In this document: positions 42,118-51,183 of the stretch, piece by piece
How the letters are laid out: each line of letters opens with the position of its first letter
Numbering within the stretch: the stretch's first letter is position 1
Source: Candidatus Thorarchaeota archaeon
GTDB lineage: Archaea; Asgardarchaeota; Thorarchaeia; Thorarchaeales; Thorarchaeaceae
Length of the DNA: 64,000 nucleotides
Direction: 5' to 3'
Assembly (NCBI GenBank): GCA_021498125.1
Contig: JAIZWL010000001.1
Coordinates: 1,489,123 to 1,553,122, forward strand
Program-made: the position numbers and the translations under genes
The notes under the pieces: generated by a model
Seen by the model: the letters and a program-made list of their open reading frames with translations, nothing else
Databases searched by the model: none
What the model was told of the DNA's origin: nothing

Positions 42118-43884
42118 TCAATTATAGATGACAACCAGCCCCATCAGCACCCATAGATAGACGACTACAATTGTGACGACAAGGATGGCGATCATGTCTA
42201 CGACGAGACCCGCCGTCACCATCTCACGCATCTCTATCTTTCCGGTACTGTAGGCGATAGTCGATGGGGGTGTCCCAGTTGGGAGTGCATAGTCCATCGA
42301 GACCGCAATAGCAATCACCATTGTTATGAGCAGGGGATCGATTCCCAGTTCTGAGGCGAGGGGGATTGCGATAGGGATCAATATGACTGCGGCTCCAGTG
42401 TTTGAAGCCACCATGGTCACCAAGACTGCAACGACTCCTATTATGATGATGACCAGAATTCCCGGTAGTGCACGGAGTGCCGACATTTGATGAGCTATGA
42501 ACGTGGAGAGACCTGTGTCGATCATAGCGCCCCCGAGGGCGATGCCACTGCCTAAGATCAATAATGATGACCAGCTAATCTCGTGAGATATGTCATTCTC
42601 ATCAATCAGTCCGAACACCATCAAGGCGAAGCCTCCTATCAAAGCCACGATTGAGCTTGAGATGCCATGACCTGGCCAACCAATTACTGCAACGATGAAG
42701 TCGGGGAGCTTCTCAGTGAGCCAGAGTCCTACTACGCTCACGAAGATCAGAAGGACAAGTTTCTGCTGAGTGGTTATTGGTCCGAGACGATGGTATTCCT
42801 TCTCGGAAATGCGTTTTAGCTCCTTGATCTCTTCAACATCTTTTGGGATGTGAAATCTGAACATGAGCCATTGCCAGATGATTGGAAGCATGATGAGGAC
42901 GACTGGGAGACCAAAGGGAAGCCATCTCATGAACGAGAACTGTTCGCCCAAGAACGTGCTTATGTACGATGCAGCAAGAGGGTTGGGCGTGGAACCGACA
43001 AGGGTTGCAACACCACCCAGCGTTGCCGCATAGGCCACACCAAGTACGAGGGCCTTTCCGTACTTCTCTCTGACCTCATCTGTATGAATACGTGAGATGA
43101 CGGCGAGCGAGATTGGAATCATGATAGCTGCGGATGCGGTGTTACTGATCCACATTGAGAGGAATGCAGATGCCGCCATGACCGTCAAGATGAGCTTTGG
43201 ACCTGATCCTGCGCCTTTTGACAGGATGAGCAGTGCCATTCGTTTATCGAGATCGTATTTGCTCAATGCCCTGCCAATGAGAAAGCCGCCAAGGATGAGC
43301 GCGACGACAGGATCAAAGAATGGAGCGAGGGCGGTCCGCGGGCCCTGTATCGCTAATAGCACGATCAGAATTGGTATCATGATCGAGGTCGCAACAAGAC
43401 TGATCCCCTCTGTGAACCATAGCACTGCAACGGTTCCAAGGAGCAGGGCCGCACCTTTTGACTTGACCAGCGGCTGATATGCAATTGTGAACGTCTGGCC
43501 GATCTGACGTGTGGGACGTAAGCTGACATCTCCCGTTGACGCCCCATGGAAGACGCCATGGATCTCATCCGCCTCCAATGGCTCGCCTGTGGCCAAGATC
43601 TTGATGGTGAATGCATTATCTGGGGCAATGACGACGGTATCGGTCAGTTCAATGGTGACATTTGTCGAAGTACCGTTGATCGTCACAGTAGATGTAGATG
43701 TCTCACCAGACTCAACAAAGGTGACGTTGAATGAGCGTGTAAGAGATATTCCGGATGATTCAATCTCAATGTCCACAGTATACTTTCCTGCCGTGATCTC
43801 GGGAGGCGCCACATTGTACAGGATGAGACCTATCATTGATGCAATAATGAGGATGGCAATGGTCTTTTTTGATACCTTGGACAT
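42118..43884 (-). CDS. DASS/SLC13-type anion symporter with N-terminal extracellular domain
   Basis: A 588-residue sodium-coupled di- or tricarboxylate or sulfate transporter. The two substrate-site SNT motifs are present, ISNTASAAIM near residue 248 and ASNTGAAVIL near 515, each in a helical hairpin, with PTGTPPSTIAYSTGK near the end. Unusually, after the first membrane helix a beta-rich domain with Thr-rich strands (about residues 30-140, TSTSTVTINGTSTNVTIEL) precedes the transport domain. The N-terminal domain is probably outside the cell. The substrate cannot be decided. Confidence 0.85.
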   Translation of the reverse strand: MSKVSKKTIAILIIASMIGLILYNVAPPEITAGKYTVDIEIESSGISLTRSFNVTFVESGETSTSTVTINGTSTNVTIELTDTVVIAPDNAFTIKILATGEPLEADEIHGVFHGASTGDVSLRPTRQIGQTFTIAYQPLVKSKGAALLLGTVAVLWFTEGISLVATSIMIPILIVLLAIQGPRTALAPFFDPVVALILGGFLIGRALSKYDLDKRMALLILSKGAGSGPKLILTVMAASAFLSMWISNTASAAIMIPISLAVISRIHTDEVREKYGKALVLGVAYAATLGGVATLVGSTPNPLAASYISTFLGEQFSFMRWLPFGLPVVLIMLPIIWQWLMFRFHIPKDVEEIKELKRISEKEYHRLGPITTQQKLVLLIFVSVVGLWLTEKLPDFIVAVIGWPGHGISSSIVALIGGFALMVFGLIDENDISHEISWSSLLILGSGIALGGAMIDTGLSTFIAHQMSALRALPGILVIIIIGVVAVLVTMVASNTGAAVILIPIAIPLASELGIDPLLITMVIAIAVSMDYALPTGTPPSTIAYSTGKIEMREMVTAGLVVDMIAILVVTIVVVYLWVLMGLVVIYN

Positions 43885-43959
43885 TGATTCACATCCATGG
43901 ATTATGCGAGTCTATCCCGGGAGTTTTCTGATAAAAAAGTGGTTGACAGCGGCAAGGGA

Positions 43960-44322
43960 TCAATCAACTGGGCGATGTTTCATGATCTCGTCAATTCCCG
44001 TCAGAGGAAGGTTGAATCCCTTTGTACCAATGATCGTTTCAGTCTTTTCTACGAAATGTGCACTCTTTTGTTCAAGGGTCTCAAAGTGCTTCCTGAATGC
44101 TTCTATGGTCCCCTCATAGACGGTGAATCCAGTGTAGGATGTGCCAAATGCTCCAAAGCCCTCCACGATGATATTGAGACCGTGCGGGAGGTTTGCCTTG
44201 ATCTCGGCCCATTCATTGAACCATGTACGTTTCTCTTCCTCACTAAGAGTGCGGAGTCGATAAAGAAGCACATAGACAAGTTCAATGCTTCCGGCACCAT
44301 CCGGGACTCTGATTCCGGGCAT
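43960..44322 (-). CDS. Small alpha/beta protein of unknown function
   Basis: A 120-residue protein with ELVYVLLYRLRTLSEEEKRTW, GLNIIVEGFGAFGTSYTGFT and GTIEAFRKHFETLEQK, the beta-alpha-beta order of a ferredoxin-like dimeric barrel. No catalytic site named. A TTATAA element lies 26 bases upstream of the ATG, fitting a leaderless transcript from a promoter shared with the divergent MFS gene. Confidence 0.55.
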   Translation of the reverse strand: MPGIRVPDGAGSIELVYVLLYRLRTLSEEEKRTWFNEWAEIKANLPHGLNIIVEGFGAFGTSYTGFTVYEGTIEAFRKHFETLEQKSAHFVEKTETIIGTKGFNLPLTGIDEIMKHRPVD

Positions 44323-44342
44323 ATCTTATGAGTACTTAGAAC

Positions 44343-44353
44343 AACTTATAACG
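44343..44353. promoter_or_regulatory. Shared bidirectional TATA element
   Basis: The symmetric TTATAA at 44346-44351 lies 26 bases before the ATG of the minus-strand gene at 44322 and about 25 bases before a plausible plus-strand start near 44374, upstream of the MFS gene. One TATA may therefore serve both directions. Confidence 0.4.
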
Positions 44354-44395
44354 CTGATGTCTTTGTCACCTTACAATTCATTGGAGCTGAAATTG

Positions 44396-45613
44396 ATGGG
44401 TCTCAGAGCTTCAGGTCACTTTCTTACGCTAATGGCTCTCTATTTGGTCAACATGATCATGAGGGCCTCTTTCTACATGACGATTGCTAGTATTCAGAGT
44501 AACAACTACCTTGGTGGTCTCTCGGACTGGACGGTTGCCATTGTCCTGATGATTTATCCAGTAGTTGAACTGGCAACTGTTTCGATCTTTGGTTCCTATA
44601 GTGACAAGATTGGTCGAAGGCCGATTTTTATTATGAGTCTGTTCTTGACTGGTGGTGCGGCCTTGCTCTTCGCGCTCTCGCCAATTGTTTCGATCATTTT
44701 CATCTTTTCTGGGATCTTCGGAATGGGTGCCGCAGCCGAGGTGACAAGTACCCTCTCTATGATTGCGGACTCCTCCTCTGAGAATAATCGTGCCAGATTA
44801 ATGGGTTACTTTGATCTCTCAACCCTAATGGGTCTGGCCGGTGGTTATGGTCTTGGCATTATCCTTCTCCAGTTTGGTATTATGCCTACTCTTATCTTAA
44901 TGGCTGGGGCAGGTGCCTGTTTTATCAGCGCTATAATCGCGTTCTTTACCATCCGCGAGACCGCAACCATGGCACATCACGAGTACTCCATTAGACAGTT
45001 GCTTAGCCATGTTGCTAAGGACAAAAGGATTCAGATGATGCTTCCAGTCTACGTCCCCATTATCTCTCTGTACGGACTTTTAATTGCCAATGCCGAGAAT
45101 ATCCTCGAGGAACACTTCACTTTCACTGCAACAGATCTCATTATCCTATTCGGGATGTTGGGTGTCTCGCTCGTTGCAGGGATTGTAATCATGGGCCATC
45201 TCTCTGACCACTTTATGAAGCGACGTCCCTTCATTGTAGCTGGTCTGCTAGGATTTGGGGTCCTCTCATTTCTCTTGGTGGCCTATGCCTCTGACTTTGC
45301 TGCCCTATGGGCGATCTGGCCCGTTCTGCCACTCTTGGGCTTCTTAGCCGGTGCATTTCCGCCTGCTGCTATGGCCTACCTGACCGACGTATCCAGTGAG
45401 GAATCGCGTGGGAGCACGATGGGTGTCTATAGCATCTTCTTCGGTACTGGAATGATCATTGGTCCCGGAACAGGTGCCTTTGCCTATACTACTTGGGGGC
45501 TCTGGGGTCTCGGTGGTCTAGTTGCATTATTCATCCTGATAGCCATCATTGGAACCTATTTCATGCCCGAGGTCCATGAATCTTCGTCCCCTGAAATAAT
45601 CAGCAATGATTAA
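44396..45613 (+). CDS. Major facilitator superfamily transporter
   Basis: A protein of about 405 residues with twelve hydrophobic segments. The MFS loop motif between helices two and three is GSYSDKIGRRPIFIMSL, with a related MGHLSDHFMKRRPFIV in the second half. Similar to drug or sugar efflux carriers; substrate unknown. ATG 44396 has GGAG nine bases upstream and begins just before the first helix; ATG 44357 and 44285 are longer alternatives, the last overlapping the divergent gene. Confidence 0.8.
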   Translation: MGLRASGHFLTLMALYLVNMIMRASFYMTIASIQSNNYLGGLSDWTVAIVLMIYPVVELATVSIFGSYSDKIGRRPIFIMSLFLTGGAALLFALSPIVSIIFIFSGIFGMGAAAEVTSTLSMIADSSSENNRARLMGYFDLSTLMGLAGGYGLGIILLQFGIMPTLILMAGAGACFISAIIAFFTIRETATMAHHEYSIRQLLSHVAKDKRIQMMLPVYVPIISLYGLLIANAENILEEHFTFTATDLIILFGMLGVSLVAGIVIMGHLSDHFMKRRPFIVAGLLGFGVLSFLLVAYASDFAALWAIWPVLPLLGFLAGAFPPAAMAYLTDVSSEESRGSTMGVYSIFFGTGMIIGPGTGAFAYTTWGLWGLGGLVALFILIAIIGTYFMPEVHESSSPEIISND

Positions 45614-45662
45614 TATGTAGGTGCGTTAATGATTGGTACAACCCCTTTTGGGAGATGGAAAT

Positions 45663-46280
45663 ATGGTTCGACTCACTACGATCAGTAATGTATTATCAGG
45701 CATCGGTCTGGCACTGCTAGGCTTCTCACTTATAATGAAGTGGATTCTCTCAGGACTCAGTGTCACCGGCACATCGTACCCCTACTACATGTGGTTAGGT
45801 GGAGTGGTCCTGCTTGCCGTTGTCGTCATTATGAGCGTGATAAACACGTTCACAGAGATCACGGGCTTTGTGCACCCTGAAGATAAATTAATTAGTAATA
45901 TGTTTGTGTACCTGATGGCCATCGCTACTGTGCTCATCTTTGGTGCTCTGGACGAGGGTGCGGTATTCCAAGAGATTCTCTTCAATATCGCCTCTATGAT
46001 CGTCATCGCATACGTATTCTTGTTCATCTTCACTTACTTCTCTCGCACTATTACTGAGGAAGGTCAGATGGGACAGGTCAAGGAGATGACCGCCAGATTC
46101 ATGCTCGTATCCCTTGTCTTGGGTGGTATCATGGCCGCCCTATTGGTCGGTCTCAAGGCCGTATGGGATCTCTCTGCTTCTTATGAGTGGGCCGCTGGTG
46201 CACTGGGCATCTTTGCAGTTGCTCTGGTCGTTATCATTGTCCTCGCACTTGGTCACAAGTACGAGCCAGTTGGTGAGTAA
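45663..46280 (+). CDS. Membrane protein with six helices
   Basis: A 205-residue integral membrane protein of unknown function with six hydrophobic helices and short loops, one reading FSRTITEEGQMGQVKEMTAR. GGGAGATGG precedes the ATG. It follows the MFS gene by 49 bases and ends at a hairpin terminator, so it may be the second gene of that unit. Confidence 0.6.
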   Translation: MVRLTTISNVLSGIGLALLGFSLIMKWILSGLSVTGTSYPYYMWLGGVVLLAVVVIMSVINTFTEITGFVHPEDKLISNMFVYLMAIATVLIFGALDEGAVFQEILFNIASMIVIAYVFLFIFTYFSRTITEEGQMGQVKEMTARFMLVSLVLGGIMAALLVGLKAVWDLSASYEWAAGALGIFAVALVVIIVLALGHKYEPVGE

Positions 46281-46294
46281 TAGTATCTCAGGTT

Positions 46295-46333
46295 GGGGAG
46301 GATTTTCTCCTCTCCGGCCATGCTTTTCTTTTT
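46295..46333 (+). terminator. Hairpin terminator after the 45663 gene
   Basis: GGGGAGGA and TCCTCTCC form an 8-bp stem with one G-T pair and a TTTTC loop at 46295-46315. A CTTTTCTTTTTC tract follows at 46322-46333, 14 bases after the gene. Confidence 0.65.
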
Positions 46334-46441
46334 CAAGTCCCACCAATAAACGAAATAAGGGCTCAGTTCTCAACTATTCTTCGTTGAGTATTGACTAAGA
46401 TCGTTATCGGTATCAGACAAGGTTAGTGAACGGTGGTTGCA

Positions 46442-48400
46442 ATGGCTGATGGAAAATTGTGGCTTGGCTACAAATTGGGTAAGGATGGAAAACGGACTAA
46501 TGAAAAGTTCGAGATTAGTACTGATCTACTACGACGACATGGTGGCGTGTTTGGATCAACCGGTTCTGGGAAGACCGTGTTAAGTAAGGTGATACTGGAA
46601 GAGGCAGCTCTTCAAGGAATTCCCATAATTGCTTTTGATCCCCAGGGTGATATTGCTTCACTGATGATTCCGGGGGATCCCAAGAAGCTCAAAGAGAAAG
46701 GCGTTGATCCCGCCCGGCTTAAGGAGTACATGGAAAAAGTTCAGGTCCGTGTCTATACGCCCGCAAGTAGCAAGGGCTTGGCAATCTCGATTAATCCTCT
46801 GAAGCTCCCTGACAAGAAGGCCGACCCCGATGATATGATCCGGCTCTTGGACAATTCTGCTCGCACGCTTGTAAAAGTACTTGCTAAGGTCGCAGGCCTC
46901 TCGCGTTCTTGGGAGAGCAAGTCCTTTGCTGCTTTGTACGAGTTACTCCGTGTGACATGGGAAAAGGGCATCGATGTCAAACACCTCATGGATCTGGCCA
47001 ACTTGTTGGTGGCCTCACCTGAAGAGGTGGGTGTTGACCTTGAGCCGTTCATGAAGTTATCAGAGCGGGAAAAGCTTGCATCTGCAATTCGCAGTCTGAC
47101 TGTGGGTTCTTCGCAGCTCCTCTTCAAAGAGGAGGGACAGATCGATTTTGACGAACTCACTCGTCCCGTTGGTGGCAAGACCCCGCTCAATGTCATCTTT
47201 CTCAAGACGCTACGTAGCGAGGAAGAGAAACACTTCTTCATCGCCATTGTTCTTAATCAATTGTATTCATGGATGCTTCGTCAGGGCTTTACTGAGAAGC
47301 CCCGAATGATTCTCTTTATGGATGAGGCTGCACCCTTTATCCCCGCAGGCATGAAGGCTCCCGGACCAAAAGAGATCTTCCTTCTTCTCTTCCGTCAGGC
47401 GCGTAAGTACGGTATTGAGTGTCTGATTGCAACTCAGAGCCCCAAAGACATCGACTACAAGGCGTTCGAGCAGTTCAACACGATCGCCTCTGGTCGTATC
47501 AGTAGTGAGCAGTCGCTCAAGGTCTTGGAGCGTATTCTTGAACCGATTGCTGGTGAGAAGGAGGCCGAAGAGATCATCAATGCCCTTCCCGGGCAACAGA
47601 CCGCCTCATTCATCTTTTCATCGGCTGACCTGAAGCCGCGCGTTAATCGTCTTGGTGTACGATGGTTGCTGACCAAACATATCACGCTGACAGAACGCGA
47701 TGTGAAGAAGCACATGGAGGCTCTCGTCAAGCAGCAGGAGAAGATCCTCAAAGAGATGGAAAAGCGACGACTGGAGGAAGAGCGTCGTAAGGCAGCAGAG
47801 CGTAAGAAACAGGAAGAACAGCGTCGTAAAGAATTGGAACGAAAGAAGAAAGAGGAAGAGAAACGTAAGGCTGAGGAGGCAAAGCGCAAGGCCGAAGCAG
47901 AGAAACGGCGGCAACGCGAGGCAGAACTTGCAGCGCTGAAACAGAAATTCAAGACGGCTAAGGATGATGAGCCAGTCTTTGAGACCCGTGGTCAAGCGCA
48001 GAAGGTTTCCTATAATGACATTGTGAACGCTTTTGTTGCCAAGATCGAGAAAATCGCCAAGACCCGATTTGGTCTACCCTTCCTGAAAGAACTCGCAAAA
48101 CGTGGTTCCCTGAACTATGAGAAGTCCCTCGCCTTCTATCTCAAAGAGACCCGTGAGGCCATCAAGCTCGGGCTTGCAAAGAAGGACAAGTGTCCGACAA
48201 AGCGTGGGAAGATGATCCCATGCATTATCTTTGACTTTGAATATGTGCTCAGTCAAGTCATCAAATCAATGGGCATTAAGAAACCCGAGTACGTTGATGA
48301 TCAGCGTCTGAAGAAGCGTTTCGGAGAGATCATCAAAAAGGCATCAAAGAACAGTCTTCTCGAACGCATTGTTCTTGGTGAGCCGCTCTTGGAGTTCTAA
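46442..48400 (+). CDS. HerA/FtsK-type ATPase with long charged coiled coil
   Basis: A 652-residue ATPase. Walker A is FGSTGSGKTVLSK at about residues 38-48, IIAFDPQGD follows, and Walker B is RMILFMDEAAPF near residue 290, then a IATQSPKDIDY sensor strand. Residues about 420-505 are an almost uninterrupted Lys/Glu/Arg coiled coil (RRLEEERRKAAERKKQEEQ), after which a helical C-terminal domain of about 140 residues follows. HerA relatives pump DNA in end resection, but no nurA, mre11 or rad50 neighbour is present. GGTGG lies before ATG 46442. Confidence 0.8.
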   Translation: MADGKLWLGYKLGKDGKRTNEKFEISTDLLRRHGGVFGSTGSGKTVLSKVILEEAALQGIPIIAFDPQGDIASLMIPGDPKKLKEKGVDPARLKEYMEKVQVRVYTPASSKGLAISINPLKLPDKKADPDDMIRLLDNSARTLVKVLAKVAGLSRSWESKSFAALYELLRVTWEKGIDVKHLMDLANLLVASPEEVGVDLEPFMKLSEREKLASAIRSLTVGSSQLLFKEEGQIDFDELTRPVGGKTPLNVIFLKTLRSEEEKHFFIAIVLNQLYSWMLRQGFTEKPRMILFMDEAAPFIPAGMKAPGPKEIFLLLFRQARKYGIECLIATQSPKDIDYKAFEQFNTIASGRISSEQSLKVLERILEPIAGEKEAEEIINALPGQQTASFIFSSADLKPRVNRLGVRWLLTKHITLTERDVKKHMEALVKQQEKILKEMEKRRLEEERRKAAERKKQEEQRRKELERKKKEEEKRKAEEAKRKAEAEKRRQREAELAALKQKFKTAKDDEPVFETRGQAQKVSYNDIVNAFVAKIEKIAKTRFGLPFLKELAKRGSLNYEKSLAFYLKETREAIKLGLAKKDKCPTKRGKMIPCIIFDFEYVLSQVIKSMGIKKPEYVDDQRLKKRFGEIIKKASKNSLLERIVLGEPLLEF

Positions 48401-48410
48401 ACTAATCTGG

Positions 48411-49154
48411 TCACCGGGACGGCACATACCGTCTCGGTCGGCCTATCTCACAGGTCAGCCATTGTGAGATCATCGAGGCCGTTGTGTCCATTGCAGAACT
48501 CATCTTGCTGGCCGAGACCTCTGGAGAACCGTACAACAGGACAAGCACTCTCTTTGACCGAGGGCTCACTTTGGTATGATCGGAGTCATGAGTGGCATAG
48601 CCAAAGCAGACGATCTTTGACTGGTCCGCCAGGACGATCTCTCGTCCACGACAGGTGAGCTCTTTTCCACCGATGCGCCGGAATATCTCTCCGCGTTTTG
48701 CGGTTCTCACAACCAGTGTTCCATCAATGGTGTCTTCATCAATGAGACCTATCGGTATTGCGTGGTATGCGGAGGCCAGATTGATCACATCCACAACGTC
48801 ACTGATTCTCCACAGGTTGTTCCCATTGAGAATGCGTCTGACCAGTGCCTCACTTGAGACCCTCTGCTTGGTGGGATCCATGCCAAATGTCCAGTAGAGG
48901 TCACGGTAGGATCGAAAGACCGTATCTGTTGCCAGATCTTCTAACGTCCATCGTGAACGTATCTTGTTGAAGATAGTCCTCTCATACTCTTCAAATTCAG
49001 GTCTTGATCTTCCTACTTGCAGATCGCTCAGCCGAATGGCACCAATGGACAGACCCTCACGGTCCACTTCAAATCGGATGAGGTCTCTTGGTAGATCTGA
49101 TGGCATTGTGTCTTCATCACAAGTATCGAGCCTTTGACGTTTAGATGTTGTCAC
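48411..49154 (-). CDS. B3/B4 domain protein (PheRS beta-like)
   Basis: A 247-residue protein of the COG3382 type, a stand-alone copy of the B3/B4 region of phenylalanyl-tRNA synthetase. It has SYRDLYWTFGMDPTKQRVSS, RRILNGNNLWRISDVVDVIN and RGEIFRRIGGKELTCRG, all characteristic. The family may edit or bind aminoacyl-tRNA, unproven. It lies six bases after the HAD phosphatase on the same strand and is third in a cupin-HAD-B3/4 series. Confidence 0.8.
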   Translation of the reverse strand: MTTSKRQRLDTCDEDTMPSDLPRDLIRFEVDREGLSIGAIRLSDLQVGRSRPEFEEYERTIFNKIRSRWTLEDLATDTVFRSYRDLYWTFGMDPTKQRVSSEALVRRILNGNNLWRISDVVDVINLASAYHAIPIGLIDEDTIDGTLVVRTAKRGEIFRRIGGKELTCRGREIVLADQSKIVCFGYATHDSDHTKVSPRSKRVLVLLYGSPEVSASKMSSAMDTTASMISQWLTCEIGRPRRYVPSR

Positions 49155-49160
49155 TGTCTT

Positions 49161-49964
49161 CTACAGCAGATCGATGACTTCCTCAAGACTGTCCACCGCA
49201 AGTGTAGGAGTGGTGTCGAGGTCTCCCGATTCAAAGGGGATAATATTGTCACGTCTGCGAACCAGTATTGTTGTGAGTCCTGCGGCATTGCCTCCTGCAA
49301 TGTCCGAATTAGGATTATCCCCTACAATGACCGACTCTTCCGGAGTGAAACCGAGTGCCTTTACGCTCTCTATGCAGATCTCCGGGAGGGGCTTTCCAAC
49401 GATTACAGCCTTCACGCCAGTTGCATCCTCGAGGGCTCGTACAATTGATAGCTCTCCGATGTAGACATCTTCCACTCCAAGATAGATTCCCGGATATTGT
49501 CTGCTTCCGCTGATGCATACTAGTTTTGCTCCATCAAGAAGCATCTTGGCTGCAAAATTAAGTTCTTGAAATGTCATACCTCTATCCGCGCCCACTGCAA
49601 CATAGTCCACTGGTGGATTGTTGACGACCTCCAGCCCTCTCTCTATGAAATCGTCTCGTGCACCGCCCTCACTGATGACAAAGCATCTTGCGTTAGGCTG
49701 TCTGTTGTGTATGTACGCCGCAGCGCCAGCTCCTGCACTGAAGATCTTTTCAAGGTCGAACGCAAATCCCGCACGTTTTAGAGCAGTATAGATCTGCCGT
49801 GAGGAGAGTCGTCCCGTGTTTGTCAGCACTCCAAGGGTCTTTCCTCCCTCTTGTAATGCGTCGACTAGTACTTTGGCGTCATCAAATACTACAGGGTGCT
49901 CTATGTCTTGGATAAGTGTATTATCGACATCAAACAACCAGAGCTTCTTATCCCTAAGATTCAC
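49161..49964 (-). CDS. HAD-IIA (NagD-like) phosphatase
   Basis: A 267-residue haloacid dehalogenase-type hydrolase. Motif I is WLFDVDNTL, motif II GVLTNTGRLS, the lysine is in VIVGKPLPEICIES and motif III is SVIVGDNPNSDIAGG. The C2-type cap lies between motifs II and III. It probably dephosphorylates a sugar or nucleotide phosphate. It is the middle gene of the minus-strand series. Confidence 0.85.
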   Translation of the reverse strand: MNLRDKKLWLFDVDNTLIQDIEHPVVFDDAKVLVDALQEGGKTLGVLTNTGRLSSRQIYTALKRAGFAFDLEKIFSAGAGAAAYIHNRQPNARCFVISEGGARDDFIERGLEVVNNPPVDYVAVGADRGMTFQELNFAAKMLLDGAKLVCISGSRQYPGIYLGVEDVYIGELSIVRALEDATGVKAVIVGKPLPEICIESVKALGFTPEESVIVGDNPNSDIAGGNAAGLTTILVRRRDNIIPFESGDLDTTPTLAVDSLEEVIDLL

Positions 49965-49995
49965 TCATCTCACTCCTTGAAACATTGGGCATTGC

Positions 49996-50346
49996 CTATT
50001 CCTTTTCAAGAAGCGGTATGACGCAAATGAATCTGAAGGGTTCTTTTCCCTCGGTGTTATCATACCCGTGAGGCTCGTTTGGCGGAATGAAAATGACATC
50101 ATCCTTCTTGCCTATCTTCGTACCATGTTCACCCAATAATGTGATCTGGCCCTGCAGGACGAAGATCTCGTGTTCTTCAGGATGATGATGAAGTGGGACC
50201 TTTCCCCCTGGTGCTATCTCGAAAATCCGCATTGCATACGTTCTTGCGCCGGTGTTCTTACCAATTAGCCATCGCATAGTGGTCTTCTCACTACCTGGTA
50301 AATTAACGACCACCTCTTCGCGTTCGTGATAGTTGACGACGTACAG
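49996..50346 (-). CDS. Cupin, probable CTG start
   Basis: A single-domain cupin of 116 residues. The metal-binding strand is GGKVPLHHHPEEHEIFVLQG with three His and one Glu, and the second motif is PPNEPHGYDN. The first canonical codon, GTG 50313, is not preceded by a usable ribosome site and removes the family's N-terminal strand (VVNYHEREEV). CTG 50346 lies right after an in-frame TAA and eight bases after a strong GAGGAGG, so it is the probable start. It may be an isomerase or a small-ligand sensor. Confidence 0.7.
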   Translation of the reverse strand: MYVVNYHEREEVVVNLPGSEKTTMRWLIGKNTGARTYAMRIFEIAPGGKVPLHHHPEEHEIFVLQGQITLLGEHGTKIGKKDDVIFIPPNEPHGYDNTEGKEPFRFICVIPLLEKE

Positions 50347-50514
50347 TTAAGCTGCCTCCTCTACGGTGGTTACTCTACTGTTTGGGGTGCAATGTTTGAG
50401 TATATAATAGTCTTCAGTTGTGGACAGAACGGCCACAGAAACTTTATGTGATGCCTTTGCCATGTGCGATGTGAGAGTAACACGATTCGTGACAGATTTA
50501 GGAGTATGATTAAC

Positions 50515-51045
50515 ATGGCTGAGGATGACACATATGTCCGTGCGAAGCTCACCGAGATCAATGGAGCGCTCACTCGCATGACCGAGATGCTCAACAAGAT
50601 GATTGAAGTGTTGACGCGAACAGTGGGAATGGATGAACAGATCTCTGACCTTGCACTCTCAGTGGCGGCAAATAGTGAGAAGATCGACGAGTTGATCTCG
50701 CTGGTAAAAACAATGCCTGCAAGAACTGCGGCCCCTGCTTCTGCAGGACATGCCACATCCTCTGTTGAGGAAAAGGCCAAAGTGTCTTCTCTCAGTTCAC
50801 TACTTGACACCCTCGATTCTCAAATTCGTGATGGGATGATCGCTAGTGATCTTGCCGATAAAATCCGTGAGACCGCTGAGCTCTTCGAAGAACGTGGAGG
50901 GAGCAGTAATCTCATTGTTAAGATGCAGCGGTGGGTTCGGATTCTCAAGACGTACGGTCGTGTTGACCCGATCAATCCTACCGATATTGCCAAGCTGCGC
51001 AGTGACCTTAAGGGCTGGCAGAAAGAGCTGGCTCAGGCAAGATAA
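50515..51045 (+). CDS. Coiled-coil protein of unknown function
   Basis: A 176-residue helical protein. The first 60 residues (LTEINGALTRMTEMLNKMIE) form a probable coiled coil, a low-complexity Ala/Thr linker follows near residue 80, and the C-terminal half contains DLADKIRETAELFEERGGSS and a basic GWQKELAQAR end. ATG 50515 has GGAG ten bases upstream. A strong terminator follows directly. No partner assigned. Confidence 0.6.
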   Translation: MAEDDTYVRAKLTEINGALTRMTEMLNKMIEVLTRTVGMDEQISDLALSVAANSEKIDELISLVKTMPARTAAPASAGHATSSVEEKAKVSSLSSLLDTLDSQIRDGMIASDLADKIRETAELFEERGGSSNLIVKMQRWVRILKTYGRVDPINPTDIAKLRSDLKGWQKELAQAR

Positions 51046-51047
51046 TC

Positions 51048-51076
51048 GAGGGGATTTCCCCTCTTCCTTTTTTTTG
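51048..51076 (+). terminator. Hairpin terminator after the coiled-coil gene
   Basis: GAGGGG and CCCCTC form a 6-bp stem with an ATTT loop at 51048-51063, two bases after the stop codon. TTCC and a run of eight T follow, a classic intrinsic terminator layout. Confidence 0.8.
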
Positions 51077-51183
51077 AAACAATCTGACGAAAAAGCGTCG
51101 AAAATGGACGTTGTATATATCTTTAATAGCATTGAATCCCTTTACGAAATATGTAAATGTCGGGACAAAGGTGCGAAAAAAAA

